Shown in pieces: positions 55,133 to 62,588 of a DNA stretch of 64,000 bases (position 1 is the stretch's first letter; every line of letters begins with the position of its first letter). Source of the stretch: Streptomyces sp. NBC_00690 (GTDB lineage Bacteria; Actinomycetota; Actinomycetes; Streptomycetales; Streptomycetaceae); contig NZ_CP109009.1 in assembly GCF_036226685.1 (NCBI RefSeq), forward strand, positions 3,162,001-3,226,000, read 5' to 3'. The translations under genes and the position numbers were made by a program. The notes under the pieces were generated by a model. That model did no database searches. It was not told where the DNA came from and worked only from the letters and a program-made list of their open reading frames with translations.

Positions 55133-55699
55133 ATGACCGCCACAGACGTGCCGACATACGGGCACGAAGAGCTTTACCCAGCCCTAGGAATGCTTGTCGT
55201 AGCGAGCGCCGACATGGAGTCCCGTTTGCGCTACGTGGTGTCAGAGCTGGCTAGTGCTGATCCTGGATGGATCATCTTCGAGGGACAGTCCGTCGAGTGG
55301 CTTGTGCAGAACGGCATAGCAGTCCTGCGAGAGTTGGAGGCTGCGAGACGGTGGCCCCAGGAGAATTCGGACCGCATCCGTGACGTGCTTCGAAGCGCTC
55401 TGGAAGCGAACCGTCTGCGCAATGTGATGGTTCATGGGGAATGGCGAACTGATTGCCTAGATTGGGAAAAGTGTACGGTTCGCCCCTCTAGCGGTCCTGT
55501 CGACCACCGCATCTTCCACGTATGCCGTAGTCGCTACCGGAAGGGCTTCGAAGAGCGCCAGATCGCCGTTAGTGATGTTGAAGCGTTGGCGGACCAGATG
55601 TGGGCACTGGAACGTGAACTTAAGCAGTCGCTGAAAGTAGCCGTTGACACTTGGCTCGGACGAGAGCCGGAGGTTGTCGCTGAGGTGGCGTCAGACTAA
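55133..55699 (+). CDS. Hypothetical protein, 188 aa (AICE cargo)
   Basis: A mostly helical 188-residue protein (LYPALGMLVVASADMESRLRYVVSEL, RDVLRSALEANRLRNVMVHGEWR). Its codon use is less biased toward G/C than that of neighbours, which suggests recent acquisition. The RNVMVHGEW segment recalls HEPN-like RNxxxH motifs (Arg-Asn-x-x-x-His), so a ribonuclease-type role is possible but unproven. No partner toxin or antitoxin is evident beside it. Confidence 0.6.
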   Translation: MTATDVPTYGHEELYPALGMLVVASADMESRLRYVVSELASADPGWIIFEGQSVEWLVQNGIAVLRELEAARRWPQENSDRIRDVLRSALEANRLRNVMVHGEWRTDCLDWEKCTVRPSSGPVDHRIFHVCRSRYRKGFEERQIAVSDVEALADQMWALERELKQSLKVAVDTWLGREPEVVAEVASD

Positions 55700-56200
55700 G
55701 CGTTTTCGATCAACACGCCGTGGGCATCCGGTGCGTGGGCCTGGCTTCCATGCCCACCACTCACCCCGGCTCCCATCCCGTCCGCCTTCGACCCACACAC
55801 CGTGGAGCGGTCGTGGTTCAGGGCGTCAAGGTGGAGCGCGCCACTGTACGAACGACCTTGACGCCCTGGGCCGCGACTGCTCGGCTCTGCCTGGGTCGAA
55901 GGTGGTCGGGATGGGAGCCCCACGACGCTCACCACGCTCCGGCCGGCACTCGCGAACGGCGCCCCCTCCATCCCGGAGTCTGAGCGCCCCCGCCGGAGGC
56001 ATCCTCTTGAAGCCGCGGGCTTGGTTCTCGTCTCATGCCCCTCGGGCCTATCCACTGCGGGCGCGCGTCGGCGGCGGCAGCGCCGAGCGGGCCGAAGGCA
56101 GGAGCGCGGGCGCAGCCAGAGCCGGGAAGCGCGCCCGGCGGAGCGGAGCGCAGCCGGGTGCCTTGAGTAAGTGAAGATACTTTCGACCGATGCGGCTCTG
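55700..56200. other. Non-coding AICE interval with large inverted repeat
   Basis: About 500 bp with no coding content. It holds a 152-bp imperfect palindrome and further GC-rich palindromic pieces, e.g. CTCCGGC/GCCGGAG at about 55937 and 55990. A single-strand origin or transfer locus is a reasonable guess. Confidence 0.5.
55768..55919. repeat. Large imperfect inverted repeat (65-nt arms)
   Basis: Arms 55768-55832 and 55855-55919 are equal in length and separated by 22 bp. Outer blocks GGCTCCCATCCCG / CGGGATGGGAGCC and CCTTCGACCCA / TGGGTCGAAGG, and inner CAGGGCGTCAAGGT / ACCTTGACGCCCTG, are exact; the middle third diverges. Confidence 0.92.
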
Positions 56201-56977
56201 TCAGCTCCGGGCGGGGTGGAGTGCGCGGGCCGTATCAGCGGTGACGCCATAGGTGAGTTGGGCTTGGCTGCCGCTTGCGCGGAGTTCTTCGAGGATCAGC
56301 GGCAGGCCCTTGGTGCCGTAGGTGACGCGCAGGGTGTGGATGACCGGCGTGGCATCGGGGAGCTCCAGGGCGGTGCGCTCGTCGGCCTGGGGCATGCGGG
56401 CTCGTACGGTCTCCGACCAACTCAGCTTGTGTCCGGCTTCGGTGAGAGCCGTGTAGATCTCCTCGACCGGTGCGCCTGGGTTCTCCGCGAGGGACGGCAC
56501 CTTGTCTGCGGTGGCGAACGGGATCAGCGTGCGGTGCAGGGCCCTGGTTCGAGTGCTCGGATCGACAAGTACCCGGTCCACACCGAAGAGGGCTTCTCCC
56601 TCGCCCAGTCCGAGTAGAGGGCCAGTCGAGCCGGTGACCTGGGTGCGGTAGACGGTGGGCTCGTGAGCCTGGTCCCATTCGGCTTGCCCTGATGTGTAGA
56701 CGGTGCCGGCGCGGGCGACGGTCCGTTCGATCGTCAGTGGCGGGATGGGGGTGCCCTTCACAAAGCTGCCCTTGCCGTGCCTGACCTCGATGAGCCCCTC
56801 GGATCGCAGAGCTGAGATCGCGTTGCGCACGGTCGGACGGCTGACCTCGTAACGCTGGATCAGCTGGGCCTCGGAGGGAAGCGGGCCACCCGGCGGGAAC
56901 TCCCCATCCGCGATGCCCTGCCTGATGGCGGCGGCCACCTGCTGGTACAGCGGACCGGGGCGCTCGATGCCTGCCAT
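56201..56977 (-). CDS. GntR-family repressor with UTRA domain (KorSA-like)
   Basis: A 258-residue GntR/HutC regulator. The winged helix (1-~75) reads IADGEFPPGGPLPSEAQLIQRYEVSRPTVRNAISALRSEGL, and the C-terminal UTRA ligand domain (~90-245) ends near LPLILEELRASGSQAQLTY. In pSAM2 the KorSA repressor of this type silences the transfer operon. It is divergent from the SCO3933-like/tra genes, with two matching dyads in between. A GGGGAAGG sequence precedes ATG 56977. Confidence 0.9.
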   Translation of the reverse strand: MAGIERPGPLYQQVAAAIRQGIADGEFPPGGPLPSEAQLIQRYEVSRPTVRNAISALRSEGLIEVRHGKGSFVKGTPIPPLTIERTVARAGTVYTSGQAEWDQAHEPTVYRTQVTGSTGPLLGLGEGEALFGVDRVLVDPSTRTRALHRTLIPFATADKVPSLAENPGAPVEEIYTALTEAGHKLSWSETVRARMPQADERTALELPDATPVIHTLRVTYGTKGLPLILEELRASGSQAQLTYGVTADTARALHPARS

Positions 56978-57040
56978 AGCGATGGGCCTTCCCCTTGTTG
57001 GTACGGGCTCCGGTGAGCACTACAGCCCGCTACATACGTC

Positions 57041-57107
57041 ACTCGTCAGGATAAGTGCTTGCCTCTTCGAGTCAAGACATGCATAGTCATAACTCGTAAG
57101 GACGAGT
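57041..57107. promoter_or_regulatory. Two candidate operators of the KorSA-like repressor
   Basis: Site 1, ACTCGTCAGGATAAGTGC (57041-57058), and site 2, ACTCGTAAGGACGAGT (57092-57107), share ACTCGT-N4-AYRAGT. Site 2 is a perfect 6-bp inverted repeat with a 4-bp spacer. Between them a TTGCCT (57059-57064) and TAGTCA (57084-57089) pair, 19 bp apart, could be a rightward promoter. Confidence 0.65.
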
Positions 57108-57153
57108 GACGTCAGCCTCTCTGGCGTCCGAGAATCAAGGAGAGCAACCACTC

Positions 57154-57498
57154 ATGCAGTCCATACCTGTGGACACGGCGCGGCTCGGCGTACTGCGCTG
57201 CGCCATTGCGCCCGAAGTGAAGTACAGCAACGCAGAGACCAAGGAGGTCAAGAAGGACCGGGACGGCAACCCGGTGTACACCGTGGCGGTGACTGTGCGG
57301 CAGGACGGTCGGCGGATCTCCGTGGTGGAGATCGCGGTCACCGGTGAACCAAAGGGAGTCACCGAGGGGTCGGAGGTTCGGGTCACCGGCCTCACGGCGT
57401 TCGCCTGGTCGATGGGTGATCGGCACGGAATCAGCTTCCGCGCGGACGCGATCACTCCCACTCCCGGAGCCACCGGCAAGGGGGGCGGAGCGGGATGA
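57154..57498 (+). CDS. SCO3933-like AICE regulatory protein
   Basis: A 114-residue protein with the N-terminus MQSIPVDTARLGVLRCA and core KKDRDGNPVYTVAVTV ... TGLTAFAWSMGDRHGISFRADAI. This matches small proteins that precede the tra gene in many AICEs and are annotated as regulatory. AAGGAGAGC lies 9-11 nt before ATG 57154. An upstream GTG at 57106 overlaps operator site 2 and is less likely. The stop overlaps the FtsK gene start (ATGA). Confidence 0.85.
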   Translation: MQSIPVDTARLGVLRCAIAPEVKYSNAETKEVKKDRDGNPVYTVAVTVRQDGRRISVVEIAVTGEPKGVTEGSEVRVTGLTAFAWSMGDRHGISFRADAITPTPGATGKGGGAG

Positions 57499-58787
57499 AC
57501 CTGCTTCTCTTGGCCCTCGCGGTCGTCACCCTGGCGTGGGTCCTGGGTGCCGGTGAGCTGCTGCGCCGTCATCGTCCGGTCTGGCACTGGTGTGTGTCCG
57601 GGTACCCGGTGACCACCCTGCGGGTGCTCACCACCTGGCGCAGGCTCACCGTGCTCACCGGTCTCGCGGTCTCGAAGCATCCGCCTCGCGGACTCCTCAC
57701 CGACCTGTTGATCAAGAGCGAGTCACTGCGTCCGATTCCGCCTCGTATCTCATTCCCCCGGGCCACCCGGCTGGGCCTGGCGGTGACGGTCCACCTTCGC
57801 CCCGGGCAGACCCCGACGGTCTATATGGCGGCGTCTGATGCCCTGGCACATGCGTGGAAGGTTCACGCGGTGCGGGTCACCTCGCCGAAACGGGGCTTGG
57901 TGGTGCTAACCGCTCTCGGCTCCGATCCGCTGGCTCGACCGGCGCTGGCGACGGCTCCTGACACCCTGCTGTCGGCTGTCGTCGGTATCAGGGAATCCGG
58001 CCTGGCCTGGGTGATGGATCTCCTCGAAGTGCCCCACTGGCTCATCACCGGGGCCACCCGGTCCGGCAAGTCCACGCTGCTGGCGCGGTTGATCATCCAA
58101 CTCGCCCCGCAACGCGTGGCGCTCGTGGGAATCGACTGCAAAGGCGGCATGGAGTTGGGCCCGTTCGCGCCTCGGTTAAGCACGCTCGCCACATCCAGGC
58201 GGGAGGCAATCGACGTACTCAGCGCACTCCTGGTAGAGCTGCAACAGCGAATGCGGCTGTGCCGTTCGCACGACGTCCGCTCGGTCTGGGAACTGCACCC
58301 AAAGCTCAGGCCAATCCCCGTAGTCGTCATCGTCGATGAACTCGCGGAGCTGTATCTCTCGGACGGCACCCGAGAAAACAGGACTGAGGCGGAACGGTGC
58401 TCCGTTTCCCTGCTGCGGCTCGCTCAACTCGGCGCGGCACTTGGTATCCACCTCGTGGTGGCTGGGCAGCGGGTGGGCTCCGATCTCGGCCCTGGTGTGA
58501 CCGCGCTGCGGGCCCAGCTCGGCGGGCGCGTATGCCATCGGGTCAACGATCCCGGGACAGCGGAAATGACCCTGGGCGACCTCAACAAGGATGCCGTGGT
58601 CGTAGCGCAGTCAATCGGCCCGGACGAAGCCGGCGTCACCGTCATCGCCGACTCCGGTGGGGTCTGGGAGCGGGCCCGTTCTCATCGCTGTACCCCCAAG
58701 ACAGCAGCGGCCATGGCTGGCAAGTACGCGGCTCTCACCCCTCGACTCCGCACCCTGCAAGGGCTGCCAGAGAGCGGGACCGCATGA
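57495..58787 (+). CDS. FtsK/SpoIIIE-type DNA translocase, TraSA-like
   Basis: A 430-residue protein that moves double-stranded DNA between mycelia in AICE transfer. An N-terminal membrane segment (LLLLALAVVTLAWVLGAGEL) anchors it. Walker A is ITGATRSGKSTLLARLI near residue 190, and Walker B is VVVIVDELAELYL near 283. GQRVGSDLGPGVTALRAQLGGRVCHRV carries the sensor region. The short C-terminus may read the clt DNA. The start ATG 57495 overlaps the previous gene. Confidence 0.93.
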   Translation: MNLLLLALAVVTLAWVLGAGELLRRHRPVWHWCVSGYPVTTLRVLTTWRRLTVLTGLAVSKHPPRGLLTDLLIKSESLRPIPPRISFPRATRLGLAVTVHLRPGQTPTVYMAASDALAHAWKVHAVRVTSPKRGLVVLTALGSDPLARPALATAPDTLLSAVVGIRESGLAWVMDLLEVPHWLITGATRSGKSTLLARLIIQLAPQRVALVGIDCKGGMELGPFAPRLSTLATSRREAIDVLSALLVELQQRMRLCRSHDVRSVWELHPKLRPIPVVVIVDELAELYLSDGTRENRTEAERCSVSLLRLAQLGAALGIHLVVAGQRVGSDLGPGVTALRAQLGGRVCHRVNDPGTAEMTLGDLNKDAVVVAQSIGPDEAGVTVIADSGGVWERARSHRCTPKTAAAMAGKYAALTPRLRTLQGLPESGTA

Positions 58788-58978
58788 GTGAGCAAGCAGC
58801 CATCCCGTTCGCGCTGGTCTTCGGCATCGTCACCGTCCTGCTGGTCCGGTCCCGCGATGTGAAGACGTGGGAAGCGATCGCCATCGGCCTGTTCGGGCTC
58901 TACCTCGGACAAACACCGGTGATCTTCACCGTGGACAGCGTTGTGACCTGGTTCTTCTCCGGCTTCACCCAGACCTGA
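58784..58978 (+). CDS. Small membrane protein, Spd-like
   Basis: A 64-residue protein with two hydrophobic stretches (AAIPFALVFGIVTVLLV and AIAIGLFGLYLGQTPVIF). ATG 58784 overlaps the tra stop (ATGA). Position and size fit spread-associated membrane proteins of AICEs. Confidence 0.72.
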   Translation: MSEQAAIPFALVFGIVTVLLVRSRDVKTWEAIAIGLFGLYLGQTPVIFTVDSVVTWFFSGFTQT

Positions 58979-58989
58979 CAGGGAGCGTC

Positions 58990-59103
58990 ATGACCATGCG
59001 CCCAGTGCGCTGCCCGATCTGCAAGGGCGAGCGTCACCGCAGAAGCAGGACCGGTCGTCTGCGGCGCTGCCGCTGCTGTCGGGGCACCGGCACCATCCGC
59101 TGA
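58990..59103 (+). CDS. 37-residue zinc-ribbon peptide
   Basis: The peptide has CPICKGE and CRCCRGTGTIR, a pair of CxxC-G motifs like half of a DnaJ zinc repeat, separated by a basic stretch. GGGAGC precedes ATG 58990. It lies 11 bp after the Spd-like gene. Its compact basic zinc fold could bind DNA or protein. Confidence 0.65.
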   Translation: MTMRPVRCPICKGERHRRSRTGRLRRCRCCRGTGTIR

Positions 59104-59142
59104 ACCGCACTGAGATCAGCCACCCGCGCAAAGGAGCGACCC

Positions 59143-59415
59143 ATGAACGATTCCGCCCCATCAACCATCAACTTCGCCGTTTCGGCGGCGCATCCAGGAA
59201 GGCCCCCACCATCCCACCCGAGACAGTCTCGGCTGACAGGCGCGCTGCCCTCGACAGTGCGGCGCGCCTGCGTCAGCTCACAGAAGCCGACCGCGACGCG
59301 ATCCGCATCGCCCAAGAGCCGCAGTTCACACGCTGGGTCGATCAGGTCATCGCCACCGGCGGCTGTACGCACCCGGTGCACCTCTCCGGCTCGACCGTCG
59401 TACGCGACAGCCTGA
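59143..59415 (+). other. Out-of-frame 5' end of the rep gene
   Basis: ATG 59143 has AAGGAGCGACCC in front and encodes MNDSAPSTINFAVSAAHPGRPP, like the N-terminus of AICE Rep proteins. After the five C at 59203-59207 the family sequence continues in another frame as TIPPETVSADRRAALDSAARL, joining the main rep frame. One extra C would make a single reading frame. Confidence 0.7.
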
Positions 59416-60629
59416 CCGGTGACGTCCTGCACCACTACACCACCCGGGACGAACCCGGTGAACGTCTCCTCGTCCGCTGCCGCAACCGCCGATCGTCCGT
59501 CTGTGCCCCATGCTCCCGGCTGCACTCGGGCGACACTTTCCACCTCGTGCGTGCCGGGCTCCTCGGAGGCAAGGAGGTTCCCGCCTCCGTACGCGACCGG
59601 CCCCGGCTCTTCATCACCCTGACCGCGCCGTCCTTCGGCTCCGTGCACAGAGCAGGCGACCGCTGTCGGCCACGCGGAAGTGCAGCCACATGTGAGCACG
59701 GTCGATACCTCGGCTGCGGCGGCTCTCACGACGCAGATGAGCGCATCGTCGGGCAACCCCTGTGCACCGACTGCTACGACCACACCGGGCATGTCCTCTG
59801 GCACGCGTGCGCGGGCAAGCTCTGGGACCGCTTCACCATCGCCATGCGACGCTTCCTCGCCTCGTCCGCGGGTCTGGCACAGTCGGCATTCGCCGATCAT
59901 GCGCGCTTGTCCTTCGCCCGCGTCGCCGAGTACCAGCGTCGTGGCGCGGTCCACATCCACGCGGTCGTACGCCTTGACGGAGTCACCGGCCCGGTCGATG
60001 ACCCTCCGGTCTGGGGAACCGCTGATGTGCTGGCTTCGGCGGTACGAACAGCGGCGCGGCACATCGTCGTGCGCACCCCCTACAGCGCTGGTGTCGGAGA
60101 ACTGTCACTGCGCTGGGGCTCACAACTCGACGTCCGCACCATCGATGTCCGCGAGGGCGGGCCCGGCGACGAAGCAGTTGCCGCGTACATCGCCAAGTAC
60201 GTGACCAAGGGCGCGAGCGAGACGGGGGCGGGCGCCGATCATCCGTTCACGAGCCGCGACGACATCAACGCCGTACCGGCGACCCCGCATGTCCGCACTC
60301 TCATGCACACCTGCTGGCTCCTCGGCGGGCTTCCCGAGTTCCAGACCCTTCGCCTGCGGGCTTGGGCTCACACCCTCGGGTACCGCGGTCACATTCTGAC
60401 CAAGTCCCGTGCCTACTCGACCACGTACGCCGCTCTCCGGGCCGAACGCGCAGCACACCAGGGGCTGAGCGAACCCCCTCCCGGCTCGGCCGCTGACGCC
60501 CGCTGGCGGTACATCGGCTCAGGCCACTCCCCCGGTGCGGCCCTCATCGCGGCAGGCATCGCCCATGACCTGGAGCTCAATCGTGAGATCGCCCGGCAGG
60601 AACACACCCGGGCGGGGGCCTGCCCTTGA
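59376..60629 (+). CDS. RepSA-type replication initiator
   Basis: The uninterrupted frame gives 417 residues from GTG 59376; the natural start is probably ATG 59143 through a frameshift (see that entry). The protein has Cys-rich stretches (CRNRRSSVCAPCSRLH, CEHGRYLGCGG, LCTDCYDHTGH) that look zinc-binding. Rolling-circle initiator features are the HIHAVVRLDG His-u-His motif and VAAYIAKYVTKG, whose Tyr is the likely nicking residue. It should start rolling-circle replication of the excised element. A small coupled frame follows. Confidence 0.88.
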   Translation: MHLSGSTVVRDSLTGDVLHHYTTRDEPGERLLVRCRNRRSSVCAPCSRLHSGDTFHLVRAGLLGGKEVPASVRDRPRLFITLTAPSFGSVHRAGDRCRPRGSAATCEHGRYLGCGGSHDADERIVGQPLCTDCYDHTGHVLWHACAGKLWDRFTIAMRRFLASSAGLAQSAFADHARLSFARVAEYQRRGAVHIHAVVRLDGVTGPVDDPPVWGTADVLASAVRTAARHIVVRTPYSAGVGELSLRWGSQLDVRTIDVREGGPGDEAVAAYIAKYVTKGASETGAGADHPFTSRDDINAVPATPHVRTLMHTCWLLGGLPEFQTLRLRAWAHTLGYRGHILTKSRAYSTTYAALRAERAAHQGLSEPPPGSAADARWRYIGSGHSPGAALIAAGIAHDLELNREIARQEHTRAGACP

Positions 60630-60766
60630 CGAAGAGCAGCCGTGAGACGGACATGGCCCGACACCTGCAACGCGTCTGCGGAAGGTTCTCGACCAGGATC
60701 GGCCCCGAGTCGGCACGGCGTCTGGCCCGGCTCCTGGAGCGTCAGCCCGGCGGGAAGGTCGATTGA
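60626..60766 (+). CDS. Short basic peptide coupled to rep
   Basis: TTG 60626 overlaps the rep stop; an internal ATG at 60653 gives 37 residues (MARHLQRVCGRFSTRIG, ARRLARLLERQPGGK). The peptide is basic and helical. It lies between rep and the convergent integrase gene, where AICEs often place an excisionase. It lacks a clear excisionase helix-turn-helix, so the role is open. Confidence 0.4.
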   Translation: MTKSSRETDMARHLQRVCGRFSTRIGPESARRLARLLERQPGGKVD

Positions 60767-60771
60767 GATGA

Positions 60772-60804
60772 TCGCGGAGGGACCTCCACAAGGCCCCTTC
60801 GCGA
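60772..60804. terminator. Hairpin between rep and integrase genes
   Basis: TCGCGGAGG (60772-60780) pairs with CCTTCGCGA (60796-60804) with one G-T wobble, 9 bp. It is shared by the convergent transcripts. Confidence 0.5.
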
Positions 60805-60813
60805 CCCTCGTTC

Positions 60814-62331
60814 TCAGATCCAGATGGGGTTCTGCTCGATGTCGATCCTGCCGTAGTCGAACTGACGGCCTCTCTTCACCGCGGCCTTGATCTTCACCGC
60901 GGCGAACAGGAATCGCATGACCGCGTTCAAGCGCTGGCGATCGCCTGACTTCTCCAGAGCTTCCCAGCTCTGACGGGCGTGTGGACCGACGAGACCGTCG
61001 AGCACCTCGGTCACCGGGCGAACGATCATCTTGCGTTCAACCTCGGCAATGCGCGCTTCCACCGTCTTGCGCATGTCGCGGTACTCCCGCGTCCTCAGTT
61101 CCTGGCTCTCCCACATGTCCTTGAGATCATCGAGCTCTTGGCGATCCGCCTCGATGGCCGCTTGGTCCTCCTCGGAGAGAACGGACGGCATGGGCGCCTC
61201 GGTGAGGTCCAGCCGCTCCAGAAGATTGATCGCGGCCTCGGTGACGAACTGCTCCAGGATGGGTGCGGAGACCGCCCGACTACAGCGCGGGACGTCCAGC
61301 CGATGAGTGTGATTGCAGATGTACTTGGCGCCACTCGCCCCCGAGCCCCCCATGAGCTTGCCGCAATTTGTGCAGGTGACCAGACCGCGGAGCAGGTAGA
61401 ACCTGGCCGGCCACTCGACCTTCCTGGCCGCTGCGGCTCGATAGGTACGGCGCTCCCGAACTTCGCGCCACATCCCCTTGTCGATGATCGCCGGCCACTC
61501 ACCGTCTCCGATCTCCTCACCTCGGAAGACACGGATGCCTGCGACATGCCGGTTGTCGAGTAGTTCTCTGATCCGATTCGCGTTCCAGTCGCGCCCCTCT
61601 GCGGTCTTCACCTCACGCTCGTACAGTTCCTTGGCCAGTTGGACGGGACTCGCTCCGTCGAGATAGCGCGTGAACACCTCGCGCACGATCTCGGCTTCCT
61701 CAGGAATGATCACCGTGCCCGTCTTGTCGTACCCGTAGCGGCGCCTACCGGTGTGGGGGCGTCCGTCCTGGGCGCGCTCGACCAGCGCGTCGATCAGCCG
61801 ACGTGACGTGTCGTCGCTGGACCGACAGGCGTGAGCCACCTCGATGCGAAGGAAGAACCGGTCGTCAGGGTCCGCGAGGTCACGCCTGTTCGCCTGCCCG
61901 TGGAGTGTGATGTCGTGGTCGTCGGCGATCTGCAACAGCTCTTCGAGATCGCGTGGCTGACGCATCAACCGGTCCGGGTGGTAGGTCAACACATGACGTA
62001 TGCGTCCTCGCCCGGCCTCGGCCAGCAGGGCGTCCCACCCTGGGCGCTTGCGCTTGCGCTGCCACGCGGAGCGGTTGTTGTCCACGAAGACCTGGTCCTC
62101 GACAACGGCGAGCCCGAGCCGTTCGGCCACCTCGCGGCAGATGCGCTCCTGGCGCTCGACGCCCGTCTGATCGTCGTCGTTGGCATGGGAGATCCGGCAG
62201 TAGATGGCCGCGGTCTCTCCCGTCCAGTCGGATGGGCGTTGCTTGGTCCGCTGGGTTCCCGCCGCCTGCGTGGCCCGGAGCGCTCGCCGTAAGCGGGCTT
62301 CTGACTGCTGGTCCTTCTCGTCCTCGGTCAC
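60814..62331 (-). CDS. Large serine integrase of the AICE
   Basis: A 505-residue large serine recombinase. The resolvase-like catalytic domain has the nucleophile Ser in AAIYCRISHANDDDQTGVERQ near residue 48, then GWDALLAEAGRGRIRHVLTYHPDRLMRQPRDL and catalytic Arg residues. The recombinase domain runs at ~200-310. A zinc ribbon (GLVTCTNCGKLMGG and YICNHTHRLDVPRCSRA) and a coiled-coil (DLKDMWESQELRTREYRDMRKTVEARIAEVERK) follow, as in phiC31-type integrases. GTG 62331 lies 20 bp from attR. It catalyses directional attP x attB recombination. Confidence 0.95.
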   Translation of the reverse strand: MTEDEKDQQSEARLRRALRATQAAGTQRTKQRPSDWTGETAAIYCRISHANDDDQTGVERQERICREVAERLGLAVVEDQVFVDNNRSAWQRKRKRPGWDALLAEAGRGRIRHVLTYHPDRLMRQPRDLEELLQIADDHDITLHGQANRRDLADPDDRFFLRIEVAHACRSSDDTSRRLIDALVERAQDGRPHTGRRRYGYDKTGTVIIPEEAEIVREVFTRYLDGASPVQLAKELYEREVKTAEGRDWNANRIRELLDNRHVAGIRVFRGEEIGDGEWPAIIDKGMWREVRERRTYRAAAARKVEWPARFYLLRGLVTCTNCGKLMGGSGASGAKYICNHTHRLDVPRCSRAVSAPILEQFVTEAAINLLERLDLTEAPMPSVLSEEDQAAIEADRQELDDLKDMWESQELRTREYRDMRKTVEARIAEVERKMIVRPVTEVLDGLVGPHARQSWEALEKSGDRQRLNAVMRFLFAAVKIKAAVKRGRQFDYGRIDIEQNPIWI

Positions 62332-62341
62332 AAGTAAGAGA

Positions 62342-62512
62342 CTACGAACGCGGCTTGATCCAAGTCATCCTGGTCCGCTTCCAGGCTGCCGGAAATCGGC
62401 CGTCGCGCGCCGCTGGCAGGCCGAGTTCCGGGGCGTACGCCTGGTACACGGTGATGGTGGTGTCGGTGTGCAGCGCGCGGATCGCGCGCTGCGGGGGGTT
62501 CGTCTCCTGCAT
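62342..62512 (-). pseudogene. DUF4291 gene, 5' fragment
   Basis: ATG 62512 begins MQETNPPQRAIRALHTDTTI, continuing to TVYQAYAPELGLPAARDGRF and PAAWKRTRMTWIKP. The frame then leaves the family and stops at TAG after Arg-Ser, inside element DNA. The 54 native codons are the missing start of the gene fragment ending at 52032. Confidence 0.9.
62351..62362. other. attR core of the AICE
   Basis: Second copy of CGGCTTGATCCA, 20 bp from the integrase start. The DUF4291 frame is intact up to here on the right and resumes after the copy at 52509-52520. Confidence 0.85.
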
Positions 62513-62529
62513 GGGGACCAGAATGCGGT

Positions 62530-62577
62530 CGGGCGCGTGGCCGACGCGAGCGGATTAACGCTGCGGCCACGCGCCCG
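62530..62577 (-). terminator. Terminator after the mmsA gene
   Basis: CGGGCGCGTGGCC (62530-62542) and GGCCACGCGCCCG (62565-62577) form a 13-bp perfect stem with a 22-nt A/T-containing loop, starting 11 bp past the mmsA stop. Confidence 0.8.
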
Positions 62578-62588
62578 GCGCGGATGTG

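Larger units (their letters stand above)
52509..62362. mobile_element. Integrated actinomycete conjugative element (AICE), about 9.8 kb
   Basis: Boundaries are set by the 12-bp repeated core and the split DUF4291 gene. The module order matches AICEs of the pSAM2 group: regulators, FtsK-type DNA translocase, Rep initiator and integrase at one end. The integrase is a large serine recombinase rather than the tyrosine type of pSAM2, and the target is a protein gene, not a tRNA. All element genes needed for transfer appear present, but the initiator N-terminus seems frameshifted. Confidence 0.9.
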
